DNA of 64,000 nt, taken from positions 124,001-188,000 of the forward strand of contig NZ_CP035495.1 in the NCBI RefSeq assembly GCF_004135345.1. Direction: 5' to 3'. The DNA is from Xylanimonas allomyrinae (lineage in GTDB: Bacteria > Actinomycetota > Actinomycetes > Actinomycetales > Cellulomonadaceae). Under the pieces are notes generated by a model, which was given only the letters and a program-made list of their open reading frames with translations, was not told the origin of the DNA and ran no database searches. Both the position numbers and the translations under genes were made by a program. The stretch's first letter is position 1, and each line of letters opens with the position of its first letter. Shown piece after piece: positions 1 through 10,041 of this stretch.

Positions 1-768
1 CCGCGCGTGGGAGGAGGGCGCCGAGATCCTCGACGTCGGCGGCGTGCGTGCCGGTGTGGGACCGGAGGTCGACGAGGCCGAGGAGATCCGGCGGGTGGTG
101 CCGTTCGTCGCGCGCGTGCGCGAGGCCGTGCCGGGCCTCATGGTGTCGGTCGACACGTGGCGTTCGGGCGTCGCACGCGAGGCCGTCGCGGCGGGCGCCG
201 ACCTCCTCAACGACACTTGGGCGGGCGCGGACCCGCACCTGGTCGAGGTCGCGGGCGAGGCCGGCGTCGGCGTCGTCTGCTCGCACACCGGGGAGCGGCC
301 CCCCGCACCGACCCGCGGCGGGTCGCCTACCCCCTGCCCGGTGACGCCCCCGCGGACGCCGACCCGCGCGACGGCGTGCTGCTCGACGTCGTCGCGACGC
401 TGCGGCGCGCGGCCGAGCGCGCGGTCGCGTGCGGAGTCCCGCGTGCGAGCGTCCTGGTGGATCCCACGCACGACTTCGGCAAGAACACCTGGCACTCGCT
501 GCACCTGCTGCGGCGCACGCAGGCGCTGGCAGGGCTCGGGTTCCCGCTGCTGATGGCGTTGTCCCGCAAGGACTTCGTGGGCGAGACGCTGGGCCTGCCA
601 CCCGCGGACCGGCTCGAGGGCACGCTCGCGGCGACGGCGCTCGCGGCGTGGCTGGGCGCTCGCGTGTTCCGCGCGCACGACGTCGCCGCGACCCGGCGCG
701 TGCTCGACCTGGTCGCCGTGGTGCGTGACGAGGCGCCGCCGGCGCAGGCCGTGCGCGGTCTGGCCTGA
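1..768 (+). CDS. folP: dihydropteroate synthase, 5'-truncated by window edge and frameshifted
   Basis: Folate pathway enzyme that condenses a pterin diphosphate with p-aminobenzoate. The first part reads EILDVGG, VSVDTWRS and GADLLNDTWAG, then CSHTGERP; after the break the C-terminal part has VLVDPTHDFGKN, PLLMALSRKDF and the GTLAATALAAWLGARVFRAHDV tail region, all typical of the TIM-barrel DHPS family. The frame changes at the C6 run at 299-304; one more C gives an uninterrupted RPPRTDPRRVAYP. The N-terminus lies left of the window. It is probably a paralogue or the main folP; the sequence does not decide. The break most likely is a base-calling error, see findings. Confidence 0.85.
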   Translation, partial: PRVGGGRRDPRRRRRACRCGTGGRRGRGDPAGGAVRRARARGRAGPHGVGRHVAFGRRTRGRRGGRRPPQRHLGGRGPAPGRGRGRGRRRRRLLAHRGAAPRTDPRRVAYPLPGDAPADADPRDGVLLDVVATLRRAAERAVACGVPRASVLVDPTHDFGKNTWHSLHLLRRTQALAGLGFPLLMALSRKDFVGETLGLPPADRLEGTLAATALAAWLGARVFRAHDVAATRRVLDLVAVVRDEAPPAQAVRGLA

Positions 769-813
769 ACGGCGCTCCGCGTATCGGTTTCCGGGCAGGC
801 CCATTCGTTGAAC

Positions 814-819
814 TAGACT
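814..819 (+). promoter_or_regulatory. -10 element for DUF3117 gene
   Basis: TAGACT lies 43 bases before the ATG at 863. Unlike most genes here this transcript would have a leader carrying a Shine-Dalgarno-like GGAG just before the start. No convincing -35 box is visible. Confidence 0.5.
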
Positions 820-862
820 GTCTCTTGGCGAAGCGACCGCACAACGGAATGGAGAGCCACAG

Positions 863-1030
863 ATGGCTGCGATGAAGCCGCGTACGGGTGACGGCCCCTT
901 GGAGGTCACCAAGGAGGGACGTGGCATCGTCATGCGGGTCCCCCTGGAGGGCGGTGGCCGTCTCGTCGTCGAGCTGAACGCGACCGAGGCGAGCGAGCTG
1001 GGTGAGGCCCTGCAGGCTGTGGTCGCCTGA
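863..1030 (+). CDS. DUF3117 small conserved actinobacterial protein
   Basis: Fifty-five residue protein beginning MAAMKPRTGDGPLEVTKEG and carrying a GRLVVELNATEA core followed by an ALQAVV end. This matches the short DUF3117 family found throughout actinobacteria; its function is unknown to me. The start is the ATG preceded by GGAG at about 10 bases. The gene stands alone between folP and a strong hairpin terminator and faces the O-methyltransferase gene. It is too short for many gene callers but its family match is clear. Confidence 0.88.
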   Translation: MAAMKPRTGDGPLEVTKEGRGIVMRVPLEGGGRLVVELNATEASELGEALQAVVA

Positions 1031-1055
1031 GAGGCACGGCCGTCTGACACGGAGA

Positions 1056-1090
1056 GCGAGCGCGGGACAGGTCACCTGTCCCGCGCTCGT
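1056..1090. terminator. bidirectional terminator between DUF3117 and O-methyltransferase genes
   Basis: A 15-bp perfect inverted repeat (GAGCGCGGGACAGGT and its complement, extendable by one or two pairs) with a minimal loop sits between two convergent stop codons. No U-run follows, as usual in high-GC genomes. Confidence 0.8.
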
Positions 1091-1118
1091 CGTCTGTCGG
1101 CCTGATCGCGCCGACGGG

Positions 1119-1910
1119 TCAGCGTCGTGCCGCCAGGAGGACGCCGTCGCCGACGGGGACGAGGGTCGTGGCGAGGCGGTCGTCGGACCGCAGGGTCCGG
1201 CCGAGCGCCCGCACCGCCGTCGTGACCTCGTCGCGGCGTGCGGGGTCGGCGACCCGGCCGCCGCGCAGCGCACCGTCGACGACGAGGACGCCGTCCGGGC
1301 GCAGCAGCCGCACGGCGTCGGCGACGTGGTCGGCCGCGGCCGGGGCGTCTCCCAGCAGCACCAGGTCGTACGCCCCGTCCGCGAGGCGGGGCAGCACCTC
1401 GGCGGCCCGGCCGGGGATGGCGCGCGTGCGCCCCGGCGCGAGCCTCGCCTCGGCGAACGCGGTCCGTGCCGCGCGAAGGTGCGCCAGCTCGGTGTCGATC
1501 GTGGTCAGCACGCCGTCGTCGGGCATGCCCCGCAGCAGCCACACGCTGGCGACGCCGGCGCCCGTGCCGACCTCGACGACGGCACGCGCCCGGACCCCGG
1601 CCGTGAGCACCGCCAGCAGGGCGCCCACGCCCGGTGACACCGCGGGGCACCCGAGGTGGGCCGCACGCTCGCGGGCACGCAGCAGCACGTCGTCCTCGGG
1701 GACGAACGCCTCGGCGTACAGCCAGGCGGCGGTGCGGGCGTGGTCCGCGCGGTCGGCGCCCGCGGAGGGATCGGCGTGAGCGGTGATGGGATCCTCCGGC
1801 AGGGCAGGCAGGCAGGCAGGGCGGGCTGGACGTGCGGACGTGCGGACGTGCGGTGAAGGTGTGGTCGGTGAACAGGGGCGGCCCGCTGGGATGGTAGCGC
1901 GCCGTGGCAC
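1119..1910 (-). CDS. O-methyltransferase, SAM-dependent (Rv1220c-like)
   Basis: Class I SAM methyltransferase of the O-MT (Methyltransf_24/ methyltransf_3) type. The SAM-binding segment [17 protein letters not shown] is followed by [18 protein letters not shown] and [14 protein letters not shown]. Its position, divergent from sigE, is the same as that of Rv1220c in M. tuberculosis. The start is uncertain: the GTG at 1910 is the nearest upstream canonical start codon in frame, but the first 40 residues come from short tandem repeats (1803-1852) and homologues are about 215 residues long. A good GGAGGA at about 1793 precedes only an ATC codon. The 5' end should be regarded as open. Confidence 0.8.
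   Translation of the reverse strand: MPRRATIPAGRPCSPTTPSPHVRTSARPARPACLPALPEDPITAHADPSAGADRADHARTAAWLYAEAFVPEDDVLLRARERAAHLGCPAVSPGVGALLAVLTAGVRARAVVEVGTGAGVASVWLLRGMPDDGVLTTIDTELAHLRAARTAFAEARLAPGRTRAIPGRAAEVLPRLADGAYDLVLLGDAPAAADHVADAVRLLRPDGVLVVDGALRGGRVADPARRDEVTTAVRALGRTLRSDDRLATTLVPVGDGVLLAARR
1803..1852. repeat. short tandem repeats at the O-methyltransferase 5' end
   Basis: Four copies of GGCA (1803-1818) and three copies of GACGTGCG (1829-1852) lie upstream of, or inside, the O-methyltransferase N-terminus. Gain or loss of a GGCA unit would change the frame of anything translated through it. Confidence 0.75.
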
Positions 1911-1920
1911 GATGGTGCCG

Positions 1921-2487
1921 ATGACCAGCCTGCCCGCGGTCGACGCGACCGCATCCGTCGACGCCACGCCCACGCCGTGGACGCCCCCCACGTGGGACGC
2001 GATCGTGCGCGAGCACTCCGCACGCGTCTACCGGCTCGCCTACCGGCTCACCGGCAACCGGCAGGATGCCGAGGACCTCACGCAGGAGACGTTCCTGCGG
2101 GTGTTCCGCTCGCTGTCGGGCTACACGCCCGGCACGTTCGAGGGCTGGCTGCACCGCATCACCACCAATCTCTTCCTCGACTCCGTGCGTCGCGCCAAGC
2201 GCGTGCGCATGGACGCGATGGGAGACGACGCCGCGCACGTCGTCGACGACGACGACCGCGGCCGCCCCGAGCGCGGGTTCGAGCACGCGCACCTCGACCA
2301 CGACGTGCAGGCCGCGCTGGGCCGGCTGCGGCCCGAGTACCGCGCGGCCGTCGTGCTGTGCGACATCGAGGGCCTCTCGTACGAGGAGATCGCGGTGACG
2401 CTGGGCGTCAAGCTCGGCACCGTGCGCTCGCGCATCCACCGCGCCCGCGCGCAGCTGCGCACGGACCTCGCCCACCGGAGGGCCTGA
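1921..2487 (+). CDS. sigE: ECF sigma factor SigE
   Basis: RNA polymerase sigma-70 factor of the extracytoplasmic function group, 188 residues. Region 2 is seen around [31 protein letters not shown] (roughly residues 30-60) and the HTH of region 4 in [20 protein letters not shown] with the following HRARAQLR. An acidic linker (DDDDRGRPE) separates the regions. The next gene encodes a ZAS-type anti-sigma factor and tatB follows, so this is the SigE envelope-stress module known from mycobacteria (sigE-rseA-htrA-tatB), here without htrA. An ATG at 1921 was chosen; a GTG at 1915 is an alternative. Confidence 0.92.
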   Translation: MTSLPAVDATASVDATPTPWTPPTWDAIVREHSARVYRLAYRLTGNRQDAEDLTQETFLRVFRSLSGYTPGTFEGWLHRITTNLFLDSVRRAKRVRMDAMGDDAAHVVDDDDRGRPERGFEHAHLDHDVQAALGRLRPEYRAAVVLCDIEGLSYEEIAVTLGVKLGTVRSRIHRARAQLRTDLAHRRA

Positions 2488-2542
2488 TGCGGGCCGGGAC
2501 GTCAGGGGTTCAGGGCCAGCACGTCGGCGACGACCGGGGTGC

Positions 2543-3577
2543 GTGGTGGTAGCGCGCCAGCCGGGCCACCTCGGCGACTGGCTCAGCCCGCTCGCGGACG
2601 GGCAGCTCGCCCCCGCCCAGGCCGAGCGCGCGCTCGCCCATGTCGCCGTCTGTCCCGCCTGCGCGGCCGGGCTGGAGGCCGAGCGGGAGGCGCGCCGAGC
2701 GCTCGCCACCGCCGCCGACGTGGCCGTGTCGCCCGGCCTGAACGACCGGCTCATGGCGCTGTCGGCGAGCGTCCCGTCCGCGGCGGGCGACCCGCTGCGT
2801 GAGCGGTCCGACGGCCCGTGGCCCGTGGGCGGACCCGGGGCGGCGGCGTTCACGGCGCCGCTGTCGGGGGACCTCATGGCCGTGGCACGACGGCGCCGCT
2901 CGCGCCGCGTGCTGGCGGCGGGCCTCGGGGGCATCGGGCTCGCCGCGGCCGCGCTGTTCGCCGCGGGGGACCTGCCCGTCGTCGTGCCCGACCCCGCGCC
3001 GGCCGAGGCGCTGACGCTGCTCGCACGCACCGGCGCGTCCGGCGACGCGGCGGGCGACGTCGTGCTCGGGCAGGCGTCGTCGATCCGCTCGGGAGCGTGG
3101 GACGCCGCGGCGCTCGCCTGGGTCACCGAGGAGGGCTGGGTGCCGCCCGCGTCGCTGCCCGCCGGGCTCGGCGTGTCGACGCTGCGCCTGGTGGGTGCGG
3201 ACGCGACGGTGCTCGAGATCGACCTCGAAGGATCGGCAGGGCACGTCGTCGCGCGCGAACAGCGCGGGCGGCTCGACGGGACGCTCGCCGGGGGCCGGAC
3301 CGAGCGCATCGCAGGGCACACCGTGACGGTGCTGTCGACCGAGCCGTGGCATGTCGCCTGGCAGGCGGGCGACGTCGTCGTCGACGTCGCCGCGGACGTG
3401 CCGCGCGACGTCCTGGAGGCCGTGCTGGCCGCCTTCCCGTCAGACGGGTACGATGCCGGCGTCCTGCCACGGATCGCCCGCGGGTGGGACACCGTGCGTA
3501 CGGCGGTCGCCGGTCTTGACGGCGGGGTGCCCGGCGAACCCGAGGCGGACGGCGGCGCGACCGGCCGGCGAGGCTGA
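2543..3577 (+). CDS. membrane anti-sigma factor with zinc-finger (ZAS) motif, RseA-like
   Basis: Predicted SigE-binding anti-sigma factor of 344 residues. The N-terminal cytoplasmic domain has HLGDWLSPLADGQL and the zinc motif HVAVCPAC (H-x3-C-x2-C). A single membrane segment follows a RRRRSRR stop-transfer cluster (AAGLGGIGLAAAALFAA, about residues 125-145), and a roughly 190-residue extracytoplasmic domain completes the protein. This layout allows release of SigE by regulated proteolysis. The start is one of two adjacent GTG codons 55 bases after sigE. The large outer domain is longer than in mycobacterial RseA and is unassigned. Confidence 0.85.
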   Translation: MVVARQPGHLGDWLSPLADGQLAPAQAERALAHVAVCPACAAGLEAEREARRALATAADVAVSPGLNDRLMALSASVPSAAGDPLRERSDGPWPVGGPGAAAFTAPLSGDLMAVARRRRSRRVLAAGLGGIGLAAAALFAAGDLPVVVPDPAPAEALTLLARTGASGDAAGDVVLGQASSIRSGAWDAAALAWVTEEGWVPPASLPAGLGVSTLRLVGADATVLEIDLEGSAGHVVAREQRGRLDGTLAGGRTERIAGHTVTVLSTEPWHVAWQAGDVVVDVAADVPRDVLEAVLAAFPSDGYDAGVLPRIARGWDTVRTAVAGLDGGVPGEPEADGGATGRRG

Positions 3578-3745
3578 GCCGCCCGGTGCGGCGGGCGGTC
3601 GGCGCGGTCGGCCGGCGGCGTCCGCCGCATGCTCCCGAGGAGCACGGACGACGCTTCGTGCGGATGACGCGCACGGCGGCGTCGCATCGACTCCGCGCCC
3701 GCCACCACCCGCCACCACCCGCCACGCAGGTCGTCGGCGAGGCTC

Positions 3746-3751
3746 TAGGCT
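3746..3751 (+). promoter_or_regulatory. -10 element of tatB (leaderless)
   Basis: TAGGCT ends 6 bases before the GTG start, so transcription would begin at or next to the start codon. Confidence 0.6.
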
Positions 3752-3757
3752 GGCGGC

Positions 3758-5318
<1,561 letters not shown>

Positions 5319-5327
5319 GGCCCGGAC

Positions 5328-5870
5328 GTGCATCTCCCCGAGCGGGGGCCCGCACAGGCGCGGATCGGCATCTCCATCGCGGTGCCGGACCCTTGGGCCG
5401 CCCACCTTCAAGAGGCGCGACGGAGCTTTGGCGACACCCAGGCCAGCACCATCCCGCCGCACATCACGGTCGTCGGGCCGACCGTCGTCGACCAGGCCGT
5501 GCTGCCGGCCGTGTGCGAGCACCTGGAGAAGGTGGCGGGCGAGTCGCCCGTGTTCCGGCTGCACCTGCGTGGGTCCGGCACGTTCCGTCCCGTGTCGCCC
5601 GTCGTGTTCGTCAACGTCGTCGAGGGCATCGCCGAGTGCGAGCAGCTTGAGCAGGCCGCTCGGTCCGGGGTTCTGGCACAGGACTCCCGGTTCAACTACC
5701 ACCCGCACGTCACGGTCGCGCACGAGGTGCCGGACGCCGCGCTGGACCGGGCGTTCACCCAGATGGCGGGCTTCGACGCGACGTTCGACGTCACTGCCCT
5801 GTGGCTCTACGAGCACGGCGACGACGGCGTGTGGCGCCCGCAGCGCTCCTTCGACCTGCGCGCCGAGTGA
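5328..5870 (+). CDS. 2H phosphoesterase superfamily protein (2'-5' RNA ligase-like)
   Basis: 180-residue protein with the two H-x-T/S-x motifs that define the 2H superfamily: PPHITVVGP near residue 47 and HPHVTVAHE near residue 125. Members cleave or join 2'-5' or cyclic phosphodiester bonds in small RNAs or nucleotides; the natural substrate here cannot be told. Starts with GTG nine bases after trpS, so it is probably cotranscribed with it. Confidence 0.85.
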   Translation: MHLPERGPAQARIGISIAVPDPWAAHLQEARRSFGDTQASTIPPHITVVGPTVVDQAVLPAVCEHLEKVAGESPVFRLHLRGSGTFRPVSPVVFVNVVEGIAECEQLEQAARSGVLAQDSRFNYHPHVTVAHEVPDAALDRAFTQMAGFDATFDVTALWLYEHGDDGVWRPQRSFDLRAE

Positions 5871-5878
5871 CGCGTCCG

Positions 5879-5884
5879 TAGGGT
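5879..5884 (+). promoter_or_regulatory. -10 element of the YihY-family gene (leaderless)
   Basis: TAGGGT ends 7 bases before the GTG at 5892. Confidence 0.5.
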
Positions 5885-5891
5885 CGGCCTG

Positions 5892-6767
5892 GTGGGGCTC
5901 CCTCCGGTCGTCGCGCAGGTGCGTCAGCGGTGGGTCGGTTCGCGCCCCGGACGTGCCCTGTCCTGGTACGGGGCACGCAGCGGTGCGCAGCTCTGCGGCG
6001 GGATCGCCTACTCGGCGCTCTTCTCGCTGTTCGCGGCGCTGACTCTGGGGTGGACGGTGTTCTCGGCGTCGCTCGGCGCGAACGATGCGCTGCGCGCCGC
6101 GGTGCTCGACCAGGTCGACACCTGGGTGCCCGGACTCGTGGGCACCGAACCCGGAGACCTGGTTCCACCCGATGCGCTCCTGTTGCGCGGCGGCCTGACG
6201 TGGACGACGGTGATCGCCGTCGTCGTGCTCCTCGTGTCGGCGCTCGGAGTCATGGGGGCCCTACGGGCCTCGGTGCGGGCGATGTTCGACATCCCACCCG
6301 CGCAGGGCAACCCCGTGGCGGCCCGCCTGTGGCAGCTCGCGGGGTTCGCCGTCCTCGGGGTGGGGATGCTCGCCTCCGCGGTGGCGTCTGTCGCCTCCCA
6401 CTCGGTGGGCGCCGTCGTCGAGTCGGCCCTGGGCGGGAGCGAGCCTGCGGTGTGGGCGGTGCGGGTCGGCGGTGCCGCCGTCGGCGTCGTCCTCGATGCC
6501 GTGGTCGTGGCGGCGATCGTGTGGCTGGTCGGGGGAGCGCGGCCCGCGCGGCGCGACCTCGTCGTCGCAAGCGTCGCCACGGGGCTGGTCGCCGGGGCGC
6601 TGCGCTGGGTGGGCACGTCGGTCATCGTCGGCTCGGCCGGCGCCAACGCGCTGCTGGCACCCTTCGCGGCGATCGTCACGATCCTCGTGCTCGTCAACTT
6701 CCTCGCGCGCGTCCTCCTCCTGGCGTGCGCGTGGCTGCACGACCCGCCGCGAGCGCGCGCGGCGTGA
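5892..6767 (+). CDS. YihY/BrkB family inner membrane protein
   Basis: 291-residue polytopic protein. An N-terminal amphipathic stretch with CGGIAYSALFSLFAAL begins the YihY fold; further membrane helices lie around residues 96-120 (TVIAVVVLLVSALGVMG), 140-165, 195-220 and 245-285 (ALLAPFAAIVTILVLVNFLA). The family was once called ribonuclease BN by mistake; its role in the envelope is not established. It is convergent with the LuxR gene. Confidence 0.82.
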   Translation: MGLPPVVAQVRQRWVGSRPGRALSWYGARSGAQLCGGIAYSALFSLFAALTLGWTVFSASLGANDALRAAVLDQVDTWVPGLVGTEPGDLVPPDALLLRGGLTWTTVIAVVVLLVSALGVMGALRASVRAMFDIPPAQGNPVAARLWQLAGFAVLGVGMLASAVASVASHSVGAVVESALGGSEPAVWAVRVGGAAVGVVLDAVVVAAIVWLVGGARPARRDLVVASVATGLVAGALRWVGTSVIVGSAGANALLAPFAAIVTILVLVNFLARVLLLACAWLHDPPRARAA

Positions 6768-6859
6768 CCAGGCCCGGCGGAGCGTCGCCGCCCGGCGGGT
6801 GCGGTGGCGGGCCGGGCGGCGCCAGCGTCCGGGGGAGGTGCCCGGCATCGCGCGCGCAG

Positions 6860-9340
6860 GGCCCCTCAACCACGTGGCGAACGCGCGCCGGAGCTGCTCG
6901 CGGCTGTCGATCCCGATCTTGCGGTACACGTTGAACAGGTGGTGCTCGACGGTGCGCACGCTGAGCACCAGCTCGTTCGCGACCTCGCTCGTGGCGACCC
7001 CTGCCACGACGCGGCACGCGATCTCCAGCTCTCGGTGCGACAGGTCGACCGCACGAACGAGCGGCGCGAAGAGCCCTTCGATCCCGCCGGTCGTCTCCTC
7101 GACGAGAGTCCACGTGCGGGAGGCCTGGAGCGCGGCGGCGGGCCGTTCACCGGCCGCGCGCAGGATGAGCGCCTCGGCCACGCCGGCGCGCGCGACGTAG
7201 AGCCAGGCACCTAGGTCGCTCATCGTCGCTGCGACCTGGCGCAGCCGCCCGAGGTCGCGTGTGGCCGTGGCCTGGGCGAGCTCGCAGAGCGCGCGCACCA
7301 CCGGGCTCTCGACGTGGGCAAACCGCGGGAGCAGGCAGGTCATCCGGGCCGGGTCGGGCAACGCCTCGGCGGCGTCGACGGCGTAGAACGCGGACGCGAC
7401 CACGTAGTCGCGGGCAGCGGCATCGTCGGCACGGGCCCACATCGCCTCACCGAAGTCGTCGGCCTCGGAGTCGAGGTCCAGCGCCATGTAGGGCAGCGGC
7501 CCGTTGACGTGCGGGCCGTCGTCCGCGTCGCGGGGTGCGGACGGCGGTCGTCCGCCGAGCCAGCGCTCGCGCGCCTCGGCGATCCCCTGGACCCCGGAGC
7601 GGTAGTGCGCGTGCAGCGTCGACCGCGACGTCATCGTGAGGATCGAGGAGGTGACACGCTTGACCTCGTCGAGCTGTCCCTGGAGCGCGAGGCCGAGGGC
7701 GACGGCGTATCCGTGGGCCTGGATCGCCTCGGGTGCGCGATGGTGCCGGCCGGCTTCAAGGCTCCGTAGCGCCTGGGCGGTGCCTTCGGCGATCTGGCCG
7801 CCCAGGACGCACGCGAGGTCGCTGGAGAACTGCCGGTGGCCGACGAAGATCGGGTGGTGCGGAGCCGGTGTGTCGAGTGCTGCCCGGGCCGACGTGGTGC
7901 GCCCCAGCGTGAGGTCGGCGTCGATGGTGATGCCCGACACCGCCTCGGCCGAGAGCGGCAGCTCACCGGCCGCCGCGCAGGTGAGATCGGCAGGGACGCG
8001 CTCGAGCGTGAGCTCCAGGTGCTGGCCGACGGCGGCGAGGTGGCCCCGCGAGCGCGGGCACCGGGTGGCTGCGTCGCGCAGCACCTCGTGGGCCTTGGCG
8101 ATGTCGTGGCGGCTGAACGCCAGGTGGAGGGCGTACCAGGCGGCCAGCTCGGCGAACTCGTTCTCCGATCCGAGCGCCGCGTCCGTCAGGTCGTAGACCT
8201 CGGCAGGGTCCACGATGTCCGACGACGACGTCATCATCGCGCGCAGGAGCTGTTCGGCGGACGCCGGGAGCCGGTCCGCCTCCCAGGTCGCCAGCCAGTG
8301 GTGGGTCACGGCGGACAGGTGTTCGGCGAGCGTGTGGCTGCGGATCGTGTCGACCACCGCCTGAGGGGGGTGCTGGTCGACGGCCAGGGCGGGCGGGAGC
8401 ACGAGGTGAGCGCTCAGGAGGCGTTCGCGGACGGTCACCCGGCGCGAGCGGGTGCTCTCGTGCGCGAAGTACTCGCCGACGAGCGGGGGGTAGACGCCGA
8501 CGACGCCTCCGCCGGGGCCGTCGATGATGTCGACGAGCCCGAGCGCGCTGAGGCGTTCCACGCCGTCGGTCGGGACGAGCCCGTTGAGGTTGTCGACGGT
8601 CAACGGGCTGGCGATGGCGATGAGCGCCAGGGCTTCGAGGTCCTCGGGGCTCGCGTCGATCAGCATCGACTCCGCGACGGGGGCAAGCTGCGCGGACCAG
8701 AGGGCCCCAGGGGCCGTCCAGCTGCCGTTGACCGGGCAGATGAGGCCGGCATCCGCCCCGACGAGTGCGACGGTTCGCGCGAGTCCGGGCAGCCCGCCCG
8801 AGTCGGTGGCGATCCGTGCCATGGTGCGGGAGTCGACCGGCCCGCCCAGAAGCTCCTCGATCATCGTGCGCAGCTCGCCGAGCATCAGCGGGGGACCGTG
8901 CGTCGTACGGACGGCTGGAGCGCGGCGAGCAGGGCACGCAGTGCCGACGTCGGCTGCGACCCGGTGCGCCGGACGACGAGCATGGACACCGGGCGCTGTG
9001 CGCGCACCGCCGCGATCACGCCGATGGTCAGGTCGTCCAGGTCGTCCGCGTCGTCGACCAGCAGGGTTCCGTGTGAGGCGACCTCGTCGCCGAGCACCGT
9101 GACGGCGTTCGCGACGGTGATGTTGCCCACCAGCTCGGGGAACCTGGTCAGCAGTGCCCCGAGCGGGCGGTCGCGCATCGCGCCGACGCCGGCGACCTGG
9201 ACGGTGCGCTGACCGCTCGATTGCAGTCGTTCGGCGACCCGCTCTGTCGCGTCGCTGCGACCCGAGCACGGTCTGCCGACCAGCTCGACGCTGATCCCCT
9301 TGGACAGTTGGCCTGCCAGTGCGGCAGTCAGGCTGCTCAT
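6860..9340 (-). CDS. large LuxR-family transcriptional regulator with degenerate P-loop, frameshifted
   Basis: About 825-residue regulator. The N-terminal NTPase-like part has ELVGRPCSGRSDAT, where a Walker A lysine is absent, and a Walker-B-like GTLLVDDADDLDD. A long helical/TPR-like middle is followed by a C-terminal HTH: LSHRELEIACRVVAG, then TSEVANELVLSVRTVEHHL and VYRKIGIDSREQL. The ATG at 9340 starts the protein. Its frame breaks at the G5 run 8890-8894, and one added base joins RRTVPPLMLGELRTMIEELL. The 3' end is unresolved: no stop follows in this frame until 6261, deep inside the antisense of the YihY gene, so another error near 6860 is likely. The regulated genes are unknown. Confidence 0.8.
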
Positions 9341-9418
9341 CCAGACACCAGCCCCTCTCGCGATTTGTACCTAATCCTTACTTGTAGGTGGCCGGGGATG
9401 TCAGGCAGAGGCCACCAA

Positions 9419-9449
9419 CTACGTATCGGTGGCGCCCTCGCTACGTATC
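9419..9449. promoter_or_regulatory. paired CTACGTATC direct repeats upstream of the LuxR gene
   Basis: Two identical 9-mers whose starts are 22 bases apart, i.e. two helical turns, about 80-110 bases before the LuxR start. This spacing suits a regulator that binds as a tandem dimer. AT-rich for this genome. Confidence 0.4.
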
Positions 9450-10033
9450 TACGAGCGTGCGTGTGGCGTCCGGCACCGGTGCGCTGCGAGTCGGCCGGGC
9501 AAGGGTCTCCGGCCGAGGGTCCGCCGTCGCCGGGCAGCGCTCCGGCGAGGAGCGGGTGGTCGAACGCCGGCGGATGCGGCCGGTCTGGAGGGGGCAGTCG
9601 GCGGCGGCGACGTCGTCGCGTCTGCGCCACGGGCAGTACCCACCCAGGCGTGACAGGTTCGCCGGGGAGGCGGAAGCGGTACGGGCCCGGCCGCAGGTGG
9701 TCACGTGAGACGGCAGGAGCGGGCCTCACCGCACGGCGCGCGCAGGCCACGCCGGAGAGACTTGCTGCCACGGGGGCGCTCGTGCCCCACCGGCAGAACG
9801 GCAACGGTGCCGGGCGGGGCCGGTGGGGCGCGAGCGGTGCTGCCGCTGCCACTCCGCATCGGGCTCGACTCCAGGCGAGCGCGCGCCGCCTACCTCGAGG
9901 TGGACCGTCTGACGGCGAACGGCTCTGACCTGGCCGCTCGGCATGCGTCCGCTCAGGGCCAGTCAGGGCCGCCGGGGGCATCGCGCGACCTTCCGTGGGG
10001 CTCCAGGGCGGGACCGGTCGATGGCGCGTACCT

Positions 10034-10041
10034 GGTGCCAC
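10034..10041. repeat. left target-site duplication of IS256-family element
   Basis: GGTGCCAC, repeated exactly at 11478-11485 right of the element. Confidence 0.7.

Larger units (their letters stand above)
9341..10041. other. gene-free stretch upstream of the LuxR gene and left of the IS element
   Basis: About 700 bases in which I find no supportable gene. Close to the LuxR start it holds a 7-bp inverted repeat (GGTGGCC...GGCCACC, about 9387-9417) and two direct copies of CTACGTATC at 9419-9427 and 9441-9449. The rest, up to the target duplication of the insertion sequence, shows only arginine/proline-rich chance frames and may be decayed DNA. Confidence 0.6.

Noticed and set aside
1072-3708. 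878-codon minus-strand frame opposite sigE and the anti-sigma gene
   Set aside because: Antisense shadow; the plus-strand genes have clear sigma and ZAS motifs.
6768-7770. plus-strand frames opposite the LuxR gene end
   Set aside because: Composition is Arg/Ala/Pro-rich and motifs are absent, while the minus strand shows a clear LuxR HTH.
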